From the NCBI GenBank assembly GCA_004335835.1, contig RWJK01001556.1:1-64000 (forward strand): 64,000 nucleotides of DNA, read 5' to 3'. How positions within the stretch are numbered: position 1 is the first letter of the stretch; each line of letters starts with the position of its first letter. Positions 33,578-46,558 of this stretch are shown here, piece after piece. Position numbers and translations under genes: made by a program. The notes under the pieces were generated by a model. That model was not told the origin of the DNA, made no database searches, and saw only the letters and a list, made by a program, of their open reading frames with translations. Source of the DNA: Scenedesmus sp. ARA3 (Eukaryota > Chlorophyta > Chlorophyceae > Sphaeropleales > Scenedesmaceae).

Positions 33578-36500
33578 TCACTGCCCAGATAGAGTGGCCG
33601 TAGACAGCGAGACTGCATGTGCGCGCACAGACACGCCACTGTCACCCCTGCCGCTCTTGATCAGGCCCCTATCCCCAGCCCCACTCGCACCTCCAGTAAG
33701 CTTGCTGAGCCCAGCAGCAAGCGCGCCTGCCGCTGCTGATGCACTGCCTGGCTGCGTGGCACCCTGCTCCAGCATGCCTGCGCTGCTGCCGGACCTGCTG
33801 TGGCTCTTCAGGCTGCCATCTGCTGCGCCTCCCTCGCTGCCGAGCGCCTTGCCGTCCCGCTGCCCCCTGGCGTCCCTGCCGCTGTCTCCTGCAGTAGCTG
33901 CTGCAGCCCCTCCCTGGCTCAGCGAGGCCAGCGGCGGCATGCTGCCGCTTGGTGCACGCGGCAGCCGCAGCTTGCTGAAGCTGCTCAGGCTGACAGAGTC
34001 TGCCAGCGACATGAGGCTCATGCGCTCCGTGAGGTCGGACTGCTTCACGCCTGGCGGCGCGGACTGCAGCGTGGCCTGCTGTGCCAGCGTGGAGTGGATC
34101 AGCGCAAACTTGCGCTGCAGGCGCTCCACCTGCAGGAGGCACACACCACACCGCCACCGACAGCAAGCTGATAGTCAGGCACGAGCGCTGAGTGCTCCAC
34201 TGAGGGCATGGTAGGTGTGCCACAACAAGCGCACATTTCCGGAAGCATTGCACTGTCAGCTTGCTGAGTATTGATGTGAGTAGACCCAGCAGCTGCCCTT
34301 CAAAATGCCGTCTTGACCTTTTCTACCCCAGCACAGCTGTGGGGCTGCACTTCCATCTACAACAGCTGCGGCAACGCTCTACATCAATTGCCAGCGTCCC
34401 TCTGCTGCTGCGTACCTGCTGCTTCTCTGCCTCCACGCTGCGCAGGCGCGCCTCCAGTGCCGCGCGCACGGCCTTCACGTCAAACACGCCCTCCACATCC
34501 TCCTCCCACGCCTCCTCCAGCTGCTCACGTAGGCGCTGTGGATCACAGCATCACAGAACAGTGCGCGTAGCAGTATGCATGTTATACAGGCGTCACCGTT
34601 TATGGTCAGTGCACATGTCTACGCAGACTACTGTACAGATAAGCCGGTATCTGGAGGATTAGCACAGGATTAGATGTCGCTGCTTGTGCTGCGCATGGTT
34701 GCGGTGCAGAGCCTGGGTTTGTGGTGCTGTCCACAATCGGTGCAACTTGGCAGGCTTATTGCCAACACATGTACGCAGTCCAGCAGCATTGGCAAGTACC
34801 TGGGGGAAGGTGTCCACCAGCGGCATCAGGAAGAAGCAGTTGAACTGCAGACAAAATAGGCAGACAGGCAAACAGGGGCGCATCTCGGGGTGGGGATCTC
34901 TCTCAGAACTGTTCCATGACTGCATGCGAGCTGTCACACAAGTGTGCACAGCATTTGGCAAGCCTGCTGTAATTTGGTTAAAAAGCACAATATCTGCAGC
35001 TGCTTTGCAACTGATGACAACCTGCAACCACAGACGCACACCTTCAGCTCAACTGCCTGTACGATGAAGTCCCTGATGCCCTCAAACACCTGCAGCAGCA
35101 GCAGTGGCAGCAGCATTCAGACCAGCCAGCAGAGCATGCGCCAACTTCATGCTGCCACAGACAGCTGCGCCATGTGCATGTGCTGCAAGCCGCACGCGCT
35201 AGGGAGCCAGCAAGTGCTGTCGCTATCAAGGCACCATTGCGTGTTTGTCTCATGCATGTGCAAGTATTTGCACCATCTGCTGGGCTACATTTATCCTACC
35301 TGAGCCACCAGCGCTGCCACTGTCTCCTCAGACAGCGTGCCCAGCTGGCGCTGCCACAGCGTGCACTCCAGCAGGTCAATCATCACGCCCGCAGTCGCAC
35401 TCGCAGTGTCGCCAGCGCCCTGCTGGTGCTGCTGCCCCTGCGCGGCTGCGCTCCTGCTGCAGCCGCCGCCGCGCAGCACGTCTGGCAGCTGCAGCTTGCT
35501 CATGATGCTGCGCAGCGCCTTGGTGGACTTGGTGTGCAGCGACCAGGTCACGAAGCGCGTGGTGCTCTGCAGGTCCTCCAGGCAGCGGTGCTTGCAGCCG
35601 CCCTCCACCTGCAGCGAGGAACACAGAACTAGTCGTGAGGCTGCATTTAGCTAAAAGGTTCTTGCAGCAGCCAAACACTGCTTGTGTCTTTTAACAGAAG
35701 GCGGGCTAGCAATGATGTGTGAATACACAGAGGTGCCGCAGAGGCTTTGAAAACGCTGCACGGAGCTGGAGTAGACTGCAATGTATCCCAAGAGAGCATG
35801 CTGAGAAGCCAATGATCAGCATTTTGCATGGCGAAGTTTAGCAAAGGTTCTTGCTGCGCCCACCTCCTCAATGAAGTCTTGGAAGCTGCTGCTGATGCGG
35901 CGCAGCAGCAGGTCGTGGCCGCTGAGGCACTGCCCGTCCTTCTGCAGCAGGTACATGGAGATGGGCATGATGCGCCGCAGGATGTGCGCCAGGCGGCAGC
36001 CCAGCTGCAGCAGGGAGAGGAGGGTGAGGAAGCACGACGTATTGCAGGCAGTGCGGACGGAAGCGTCAGGTGAGGCCGGATCGTTCACAATATACTCCAT
36101 GGCTGCTGAAATGACGCTGGCAAGCCTTAAGAACACAGAGACCGTAGTTGCAAGCATTGCCGCGCTGAATATGGCACAGCCATCCAGGTTGCAGGGGTTG
36201 TGGGTGGCCATCAACCACCACCATATCTGTCTCACCTGGTGGATGAGCGGCTCAAAGATCTCCTTGCTCTTGGACACGGCAATCACGCAGGCTGTGCGCA
36301 CGTAGTTCACGCCATCGTGGATGTCATCCACACCGCATGCATTGACGATCTCTTCCTGTGGCCACAAGGAAGTGACAACATTGCGGTCAGGTAACACACG
36401 AGACCAAGGGAAGGCTGGCAGGGTAACAGCGACAGCCAGATTCATGTTGTAAGTGCCGTGCTGCAGGTGGGCAGAACGCATATGTTGCATTGTTTGTCCA

Positions 36501-39500
36501 GCAGCCTTGGTACCCGCTGAATGCCCGGCTTTTCTGTCTGCTGCTACATGGCGTTACCACACAGGACAAAACAACGAGTAGCTGTGCGCCAGCGCTGCGT
36601 CTCACCCGTGTCACACTGGGGCAGGCCATCTGGCCCACGCCCACCCTGAACTCCGCCATGGCGCGGTGGAACTGCGCGCCGCCATACAGGCGCATGTTGC
36701 AGTTGGGCAGCTCGCCTGGCTGCACCAGCGGCTTGCCGTCCGTGCCCATGAAGGCGCCTGCGCGGTACAACAGGAACATGCTTGGACTGACGTCTGGTTG
36801 TGGCATTGATTATCAGTTCAAGACAGCTGCCGCCACTGGTTCTGCAGCTAGTGCAGTTGTTACACTCCTGATGCTGTTCTGAGCAGGCGCCGGGGGCAAA
36901 CAAACGCAAACCTTGCAACCAGTGCTTGCAGCGCCGCTGCAACGACCGCAATGCATTCCATGCCATGCGACTGCTGCGCCCATGTCTCACCTCCGCGCAG
37001 GTGCTCGTCTGCCAGCGTCTCTCCAAAGCGGTTGCTGGGCGCTGCCACTGTGCCCTTCAGCAGCAACGTCAGCTTGCTCAGGAAGGACTCCCTGAAGCCG
37101 CGCCCCTTCTCCTGCAAGCAGCAATCAGGCCAAGGAATGCTGTTCATTCATGCTGTTGTCACTGTGCTAGCTGCAGCCTACTCAAGTCCATGACTGCCCC
37201 CATCTGCGGCGAAGGAAAGCAACAGCGTGTTGAGCACAGTGACTGTCCGACAATTTCCAGGTTTGTGAGCTAAAACCTTGTCAGTTCAGCGAACCTTCAG
37301 CTTGTCTGTCGCCAGCTGCTCCAGCTCTTTCCTGCTTGCCGCCAGGCGCTGCTCCGCGGTGCGGTGCTCCCTGTCCAGCAGCGGCACGATGGCCGGGATA
37401 CACTCCAGGTACTTTTGCTGCAGCAGCGCCTCCAGGAAGCGGCGCAGCTGGTGCACGCCCAGCCGGCTCAGCTCGTGAGAGTCCAGCCTGCAGGGGCAAG
37501 GGCAGGCGAAGCTTGAGTACAAACTTACTGCTAGCATAAATATGGGCTGCCAGTAGCGTGGCGCTGGAGCCATGCTGCCTGCATTAGCCTGCAACCACCT
37601 ACGGCCGCGTGCTACACATGTGACGCCACCTGGCTAAACCTTCCTGAGTGTCCTGCAAGTCAGCTGCACCAGCACCCCCCTGAAGGCATGTTGTGATCTT
37701 GGCCGCTCCTGCTGCTGCTGTATTGCTGTGGTGATGAACGGCTCACTTGCGCTGCAGCTTGCCCTCCAGCTCTGTGATGTCCTGCATCTCGCGCTGCGCC
37801 ACTGCCTCCCTGAACTGGTCGTTGCTGCGGAAGACAGCCTCCCGCTGCGCGCCCACGCGCCCAGACGGCACAGACCTGCAGGCATCCCAACAGCAGCAGA
37901 AGCAGCAAAACCAGTCGGGCATTTTAAACTAAAGGCTGTCAGCATGATGAGTCTTTTGACGTGGACACAATGTTCAAGGGCACAGCTGCTGCAACACTTG
38001 GATGCGACCTGCAGCTGCGAAGTGCTGGCTGCTTTGGGTTGCGCTGCTTCAGTTGTCAGCTTTTTGCGCTGCTTGATACATCAGCTCACGTGAAGAAGGG
38101 CGAGCCTCCCAGCATCTGCACGTCATTGGCCAGCCCAGGTGCTCGCAGGAAAGCCTCGACATCAGATGGTGTGGAGAACTGCGGCAGCCTCGTGTCAAAC
38201 TTGGTGCTCACAAGCACCGTGCGTGACAGGGTAGGGTCGACCTGGCGCAGGCGAGTAAGAAGGGCATGGCAACAACATCAAACTGAGTCAATTGATGGTC
38301 AGCATGGACCACAGCACCTGAGTTTGCTATGCGGCTGCCTGCGTGCCTGCTGTGGACATCATCAGTCAGCGCTGCTCAGGCAACTAATTGTTTCATCATG
38401 CAGGGGTTTGCCTGTTGCTGCTGCTGTCACGCACCTGCATCACTGTCCTGCGAGTTGTGGCATTGTTCCAGTCGCTGGAGTCCTCCAGGCAAAGGATGAT
38501 GTACTCCTGCAGCACAGTAGCACATCACAGAAGAAGTCAAACACAAGTTGCCTGATGGCGGTGTGCTCGCCAGCTCATGGCTGCATCTGCTCAACCAGGC
38601 CACAGCCTACTGATGCAAGTGCAATCTGGTGGAATTTCTCGTGCTCACAATGTGGCTGGCTGATCCCCGGCAACCAGCCTAAGTGCGAAAGTCGGGCCGC
38701 ACCTGCTGCATCATCTTCTGCGTGACCATGGTCTCCACTGCCTTGGCCGCCTGCTGCAGTGCCATGTTCTTCTTGCCTGGCGCTGCGCTGATGAGGCCGG
38801 GTGTGTCAATGATGGTGAGGTTGGGCGAGTACTTGTACTCGATGCGCACAACAATTTCCTGCAAGGCAAGGCAACCTGGTGAGTGTCCATTGTGGCTGGA
38901 TACCCACGTTCCATGCTGGATGTGGGCTGCATTGTTGGCAACTGCACACGCTGTGGCAGCATCTCCACCTAGTCATGTCAAGTGCTCAGGGCTGGTTAGC
39001 CAGCTGCTGCGATGCATGCTGTGCACAGACTGTGTCTAGCGGAACATTATGTGAAGGGGCTGACCTTTGACCAGAACTGCTGCTCCTCCTCCAGGCGCGC
39101 ATTCTCGTGATGAATGTGCTCCTGCAAGCATCGGCAGGCACAGCAGGCATGTGGTTGGGCAGACATACGTCAGTATTCCGAGTCTTGTTCCACACAGGCC
39201 GCGCACAAAAGGGTGCTCATGTAGGCGGACTTGTCACACAGCAGCTGTCAGGCCTCTGCTAAGCACAGCTGCCGCCGGACAAATCGTCATGTGCTTGTTT
39301 CTGCTGGCAACGCCTGTTTCACCGCATGCAGCTGCTCTGCAGTTGCTGCGCACACACCTGTAGCTCCTCCAGTGTGACCTCCTGCTCTCCTGCATCCTCT
39401 GTCATGAGGAAGCAGCACGGCTGCACAGCGTCCTTGTTGTACTTCATGTGCAGCGTGATGGGCCTGCGTGTCTTGGTGCCGCCACCAACGTGGTTGAACT

Positions 39501-40175
39501 GGAAGCCCTGCAGGACAAAGATTGGTTGCAAGCCAATATGTTGCTGCTCGTGGCGCATGCCGTCTGCTGAGTCTGCAGTCTGCAGCTGCTGTTCAGAGTC
39601 AACCGTGTCAGTGCCTGCTGATGTGTAGTGGAGCTGGCTGCTGCTCATCAGATGTAACCATCTGCCAGATTGTTTGGCCGAGGGAGTGCCTGCGAGCCTG
39701 CAGCAGCCTACCCACCATCAGTGCCTCCACCAGTGCGCTCTTGCCATCTGTCTGGTGGCCCACTACCAGGATGGCTGGCGCGTCAAATGGCTTCTCAAAG
39801 TCTGTGGTGCCAGCAGTTGATTCCAAGTCAGGTTGAGTGTAAACTCAGGAAGTGAAGAGCACCAGCAAAGACATAGACTGCTTGACATGCAACTAAAGCA
39901 CAAGTGTAAGCTGCTGAGCATAGTGAGCGCGGCCTCCGACTGAAAGCTGCTGCAGGCACCAACCACCTGCACGCGTTGTCAACAGCTGCAGTCCAACAAG
40001 TCGCAGCCGCACCCTGTGCAAGACCATGCAGCTCTTGAAAAGCCTGATATAGATGTTCATTGCAGTCCTGGAAGCGACCGTCGTCTTGCTTGCGGGGAGC
40101 GTTCTTCTTCTGCTGCTGCTGCTGCTGTTCCATCTCGCCCTCCTCTGCTTCGTCCTTGTAGCGACCCTTCATCAT
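33578..40175 (-). CDS. DRP5B: Dynamin-related protein 5B (ARC5), chloroplast division GTPase
   Basis: DRP5B/ARC5 assembles on the cytosolic face of the chloroplast (and peroxisome) constriction site and powers division. Eighteen exons join in phase: 40175-40013, 39801-39716, 39507-39358, 39121-39065, 38858-38703, 38506-38435, 38241-38090, 37875-37747, 37487-37295, 37111-36991, 36757-36606, 36355-36236, 36004-35864, 35608-35300, 35089-35042, 34844-34800, 34535-34416 and 34129-33578, giving 921 residues. GTPase motifs: P-loop VVGHQTDGKSALVEALM, FNHVGGGTKTRRPITL (switch I Thr), NLTIIDTPGLI (DxxG) and VSTKFD (TKxD). Downstream blocks RLYGGAQFHRAMAEFR and EEIVNACGVDDIHDG are diagnostic of ARC5 rather than other dynamins. 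No PH domain is visible. The last exon adds a Ser/Gly/Ala-rich tail beyond the plant length. The start is the first of two adjacent Met codons. Confidence 0.95.
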
Positions 40176-40871
40176 GTTTCAATGGATCAAAACGGTGGTG
40201 AGCCTGGAACGGGCAACTATCACCACAACAGACAGGTCTGAAAGTCAAACGTCCGGGACTAAAACGCCAGCTGAAGCAGGAGTGAACACGAATGCTCTCC
40301 CTGACTCCAAATCATTAAGTAATCGCCCTTTTTCGATCATATTTGTGCTGCGGATGTTCTGGCTGTTACGGGAAATGACTGACAATATCTGTCTGCACGA
40401 GACGAAAGTTTGCTTAACGAAATCGTAGCAAATTAACACCTTATCATTGTTGGTCGCATGCTAGTGATCGAGTGCCCGAGCACACTTGGGCACCTGCATC
40501 GACGAAACAAGGCCTGGTGCAAGCAACAGCAGGTACACGACACAATCGCATGTTTGATTGACCGTTACAGCTGCAATTTGTAGAATGTGCTGGGAGTAGA
40601 GCTTGCTGGCTGCTGCTCAGTCTTGCACGCTCCTGGTCACACACACTGCAGCTGGCCGCATTCGCAATTGCACCGTTGCAGCTCATCAATTGCATCTAAT
40701 ACGTACCTAACTTGTTTATAGTTTCAGACAGGTGCAGAATCAACGCACCAGCGGTGCTGCTGCTGCTGCTGCTGCTGCTGCTCAGGCTGGTGCCACACCT
40801 GCCTGGTAACTCTGGTGTGCTCTGCTGCTTGCTGTCCTTCCTGCAGGTCGCAGTGCTCTGCTGCAGGAGCC
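40176..40871. promoter_or_regulatory. Shared divergent upstream region of DRP5B and GlyRS
   Basis: About 700 bp separate the start codons of two head-to-head genes that both serve organelles. An acceptor-like TTCCTGCAG just before the GlyRS ATG (near 40845) hints at a 5' UTR intron. No TATA box is evident on either strand. Co-regulation is an inference from layout. Confidence 0.5.
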
Positions 40872-42151
40872 ATGAGTGGTGTGCATTGCAGCCACAGCAG
40901 CAGTATGCGCTTCAGCAGCCTGCAGTCACTGGGGCGCCTCTCCCTGCGTGCGCTGCGCCGCGCACCTGCAGCAACACCCCTGCAGGTGACCGCACCGCGC
41001 GCAGCAGCACCATGCAGCACTAGCATCAGCAGCTTTGCAGGAAGCAGCAGCAGCAAGCTGCCAGCAGCAGCTGCTCGCCGCTCGCAGCTGGCATGCGCAA
41101 GCTCACATGCTCGTGCAGTTGCAGTGGCAGCTGCAGCTGCGTCACCTGCTGTGCTGGAGCCAGCAGCACAGCAGCAGGCGGCTGCTGTGTCAGTCAGCAG
41201 CAACGGCAATGGCAGTGCAGCGCCTAGCTTTCAAGAAGCCATCAAGCGCTTGCAGGACTACTGGGCCTCTGTGGGCTGCATCGTGTGGCTGCCACACAAC
41301 ACAGAGGTCGGCGCGGGCACCATGAACCCCGCTACCTTCCTCAGGTGAGCTTGTTGGGCATGCAGCAATGGCAGCAGCAGCAGCAGCAGCAGCAGCGTTT
41401 TAGACCAACGGTCGCCATGTTGCTGCAAGAGGAGCAGCACAGGCAGTCCCCTGCAGCAGTCATCAGTGTCTTGCACCTGCAGCAGCAAAAGCAGCAGATA
41501 TGCCTATGTCACAGCACATACCAGCAGCAGCAGCCAAAAACCTCGGTTATAGTCAACATGCTTGCACCACTGCAGGGTGCTGGGCCCTGAGCCCTGGAAC
41601 GTGTGCTATGCTGAGCCCAGCATCCGCCCCGATGACTCACGCTATGGCGACAACCCCAACCGCGTGCAGCGGCACACACAGTTTCAGGTGGGTATTCATA
41701 GAGAGCTACCAGTATTATCTCAAGCTTGCTTGCAGCTAGTTGGACCTGACAGTGACAGCAGCCTGCAGCTGTTGGCCTCACAAATGTGACAGCAGACCCC
41801 AGCTTCTGCTCCTCCCCACACACATCGTTAACGTGCTGCCCAATTGTTTACTCTACCCGCCGCCTGTTGCGCCCTGCCTGCCGCCAGGTCATCTAGCACG
41901 CATATCACCCAACATGCTGCCCCACTGTGTTACATCTGCTGCCTGCTGGCCCTGCCTGCCGCCAGGTCATCCTGAAGCCCGACCCGGGCAATGCGCAGGA
42001 GCTGTACCTGGGCAGCCTGGAGGCCCTGGGCATTGACACCTCAGCACATGACGTCAGGTGGGACGCGGCAGCAGCAGCAGCAGCAGCAGCAAGATGTGCG
42101 TGTGCCTGCTGGCTGTGGTTGCAGGCCGGTGTCTGCGCACTGCCAGCTGCA

Positions 42152-42182
<31 letters not shown>

Positions 42183-44000
42183 GTTCACTGCGACGCCTGG
42201 AGCAGCTGTTGCAGCACGTGCACCTGAATGCGCGGATGCTCTCGGGGGATAGATGCTTCAGCGCACATGCGCTGTGTTCAGCACACTGCCTAGACTAGCA
42301 GCAGCAGGCGGAGCAGCAGCATGTTCAGCAGGCGTTGTGCCAGTTCCAAATCCTTGAATCTGCTTGCGTCGATTGCTGCTGCGCCAGGTTTGTGGAGGAC
42401 AACTGGGAGTCTCCCGTGCTGGGCGCGTGGGGCCTGGGCTGGGAGGTGTGGCTGGACGGCATGGAGGTCACGCAGTTCACATACTTCCAGCAGGTGCGGC
42501 GCGGCGGCAGGTTGGCGCAGTGATGTGCATGGCTGGCAGGGTGTAGCAGTGGTGAGGCTGGACGGCATGGAGGCCGCGCAGTTCACATACTTCCAGCAGG
42601 TGCGGCACGGCGGCAGTTGTAGGCAGTTTTTTTTGTGGATCTAATTGCTTGGCGCAAACGGTCCTAGCCGACTGCAGCCTGCAGTTGTGGTTGTTCAAGG
42701 CGTTAGGAGTTTCAACGCGCGCTGTAACGTCCGCAGGGTCTGAGCCTGCAGCAAAAATGTTTACATCATTGTACCCCAAACTAGAGGCAGGCAAGTTGAG
42801 TTAAGTCGTGCTGTGTTGTTATGTGTGGCGTGGTGCAGGTGTGCAGCAGGAGCAGCCTCTGCTGCACATGTGGGCTGTGTTTCTCGCTAGCTATCGTAAA
42901 GGAAATGGGCGACTGCATCACTGACATCAAGTCATGTTGTGCAGGTTGTGCTGGCTGCTGCTGCGCAGCCAGTTGTACAGCACATAGTACGTGCTGCTGT
43001 GCTGTTGCTGCTGCTACTGCCTTCGCGCCGCAGGCAGGCAGCAGTGCTGCGTTGTACATCACGCTGTATGCAGCCTGACAACAAATGCACATGCAAACTC
43101 CGCGATGGACAAAGTGCAGGCATACCCATGCTGTACCTACTGCTGCTGCTGGTGGTGCTGCTACTGCTTCCACGCCTGCTGCTGAGGTCGTCGCCAATTC
43201 GAAGCAAGATATTATTGATTAATTATTACTCAACATTATACAGCCCTCGTACTGAACAATCGCAGCTGTGCATGCAGTACAAGATTGTGACAGCCACTGC
43301 CTGTCTGGACATCGCCCTGCCGGCGTGGAAAGACTGAAGATTAATCGAGTAGTGCGTGTGGTAAATTTAATCGAGTAGTGCGTGTGGTAAAATTCCAGAC
43401 AACCTGTAGCAACCACAAGGCACTCAACAGCAGGCCGCCTTCAGCATGACGGTTTTACATTGGACTCGGAGCCTGAGGGCGTGCATGCATGCACGCCCCG
43501 ATGCACAATCGTAGGTGCCTAATGCATGCTGTATGTATTGAAATTGATATTGCATGCTCTCGATTGCCGTGCATGGGTCGAGATTCACCGGACAGGGATG
43601 CCGGCCCGTGTGGGCGTGCATGCCTGCACGCCCTGCTGCAAGATCCGACAAGTGCTATGGCTTCATGCTGTTTTACAACCTGTGCTGCTACTGCTCCAAG
43701 GTTGCTGCAGTGCCCCGATTGATAGCGCATTTCTACCGGCCCGGGGCTATGTACATTGCACCAAAGTCTCAACTTGCAACCACTTGCTTTGCCCTTATTT
43801 CCCCCGTTCCATCTTGACCCCCTTCAGAATTGCGTGTGATGGGAGAGACGGTTATGCTTGCATGACCAAAGTTGATCTCACACACAGAGGTTTTCATGGG
43901 GTTGAACCTCATTTGAGTGACAGCCCGAGCTGAGCTGTTTGCAGCTTCAAATCCTTTCAGGTGTTAGTGGTGGCGTATGCCGCGTGAGTACACCAGTGTA

Positions 44001-44045
<45 letters not shown>

Positions 44046-46512
44046 GTTCCATCTTGTCCTTGCTTGTGCATGTCCCGCTTTACATTGCTGCCGCCAGGCT
44101 GGCGGCAAGGTGCTGGACGCGCCTGCTGTTGAGATCACGTACGGCCTGGAGCGCATCCTGATGAGCCTGCAGGGCGTGAAGCACTTCAAGGACATCCGGT
44201 GAGACCACGCACGCCTGGGTGTGAACTTCACAGCATAGAGGCTCTGAAGTTTCAGCGTGCACTGTGGCAGCAGTGGTGCAGCGCAGCGCGCTTGAGGATA
44301 GTCTACCTGAATGCATGCTCTGCCCTTCTGTTGCCATGGCTGCTCTTGGTCAATTCAATGCATCTGCTTGCTGGGAAGATGCTGATTCACTGTTACCATC
44401 TGGTGCTGCTCCCTATGCTGCTGTAGCTCAGTTTTGTCCGCCGCTCTGCTTGTGTTACGGCCGCCAGGTACTGCGAGGGCGTCACGTACGGCGAGCTGTT
44501 CCTGCAGAACGAGTACGAGATGAGCTGCTACAACCTGGACGAGGCCGACGTGGCTGACCAGCGCCAGCGCTTCGCGCTCTGCGAGGCAGAGGTGCGCTGA
44601 CCAGCAATGTGTTATGGTGTGGTGGTGGCAGCAGCGGCAGCGGCAGAGGCACAGCTTGTACTCACAGCAATAGCAATGCGGGATGCTTTAGCGTGATGTG
44701 TCCATTGGCACCTTGTGTCCAAGGCTGTTTGCCAGCAGAGAGCAGGTCAGCTGTCAGCTGTCTATGCTGAGATCCATATGTCTCGGTAATGGATGAGGCT
44801 GACGTGGCAGACCAGCGCCAGCGATTCGCGCTTTGCGAGGCAGAGGTGCGTGCCCGAAAGCAGCACTGCAGCGCATATGTGTTGCAAACGAGTGTTGCAG
44901 CAGCAGCTGCAACACTTGCGCTCGCCACAGCATCATCAACAGCAACGTTGTGTGTGCAGCGGCCGCCAGTGTGTGCGCACATCTGTTCATGGTGGCTACC
45001 TACACAACTGCCGGCCCTGTCCAACTACAGAGGCTGTTGTCTGAGGCTTTCATCATGCTGCTGCGTGAACCCTGCCGCTATTCTTGGATTCTGCAGGCTC
45101 GCCGCATGCTAGAGAAGCGGCTGCCAGTTCCTGCATATGACATCATGCTGCGGCTTGACCCCTGCTGCTGTTGCTGCTGCCTCCGCCGCCGCCGCCGCCA
45201 CCACTGCTAACTCTGCTGCTGCCGCTGCTGCCATGTACCTTGCAGGCTCGCCGCATGCTTGAGAAGCGGCTGCCGGTGCCTGCATACGACATGCTGCTCA
45301 AGTGCAGCCACGCCTTCAACGTGCTGGATGCGCGTGGTGCCGTGGGCGTCACGGAGCGCGCAGACTGCTTCGCCAGGATGCGCGCGCTGGCGCGCGAGGT
45401 GACAGGTGTGTGGGGTGTCATTATTGCATGTGAAGCAGGAGATTATGCCCTGCCCATCTTTTGCTGCACGGCAGTGTATGCTGTGCTGGTTGCTTTGCCG
45501 TGAATGGTTACGACATATTGCTGGTGGCCTTGGTTTCATTGCAATAGCATCATTCTCAGCTGGGGCTGAAGTGATTGTGTACGCGTTGTTGCATTAGCCT
45601 GTAAGGGCTGATCTGGCGTTTACACTTCTGCTGCTGCTCCTGCTTGTCGCGTTCAGGCCTGTGGATGGCTCGGCGGGAGGAGCTGGGCCACCCCCTGGGC
45701 ACTGTCAGCTCCTCAACAGACGAGGACGCAGCGCCAGCAGCAGCAGCAGCAGGCAAGGCAGCAGCAGCAGCAGCAGCAGGCCCCAGCAGCCCCGAGCTGT
45801 TTGTGCTGGAGGTGGGCAGTGAGGAGCTGCCCCCTGATGATGTGCTGGCAGGCATGGCGCAGCTCAGGTGCGTAATAAAACATGTCCAGAGATTACAAAG
45901 ATGTTTTATCAGAGACTAGATAGGTATGTGTTGGATAGCTGTATAATTTCAATGGTCGTGGGCGACTCCTGCTGTGTGTGGACAGATGTGTGCACAGCTA
46001 CATCATTAAGTTGCACAAGACGTCAGGTTAGCTCTCCAAAAAGCAACACAGCATTGCCGCGTCAGTGAGCAGCCTCAATGCACGCCTTTTCAAATGCCAC
46101 CACTGTCTAATTGAAGCGTCATCGCTGCCGCAGGGAGCGCCTACCTGCCCTGCTGGCCAAGCTGCGCCTGAGCCACGCAGGCGTGGAGGTGCACGGCACG
46201 CCGCGCCGCCTGACGGCGCTGGTGCGTGACCTGGCGCCCGCGCAGACGGCGCAGGAGTCCAAGGTGAGCACAACGTAGTGCACTTGCTGTTTGTGTGCCT
46301 ATTTAGCCATGTTGCATCAATGGCTTTTGTTTTGGGGGGTGGATAGAGCGTCCTGCAGGACCGGAGTTTAAACCAGAGGCAGCGCGAGTGTGCTATCAGC
46401 CCTGCATACCCGTATGTTGTTCACACATGTTCAAGTCTGTAGTTGCCTTCAGCGCGTGGCGTTGCTGCTGTTTCGGGTATACATCTGGGTCTGAGCATCA
46501 TCCCAAGACGCT

Positions 46513-46558
<46 letters not shown>

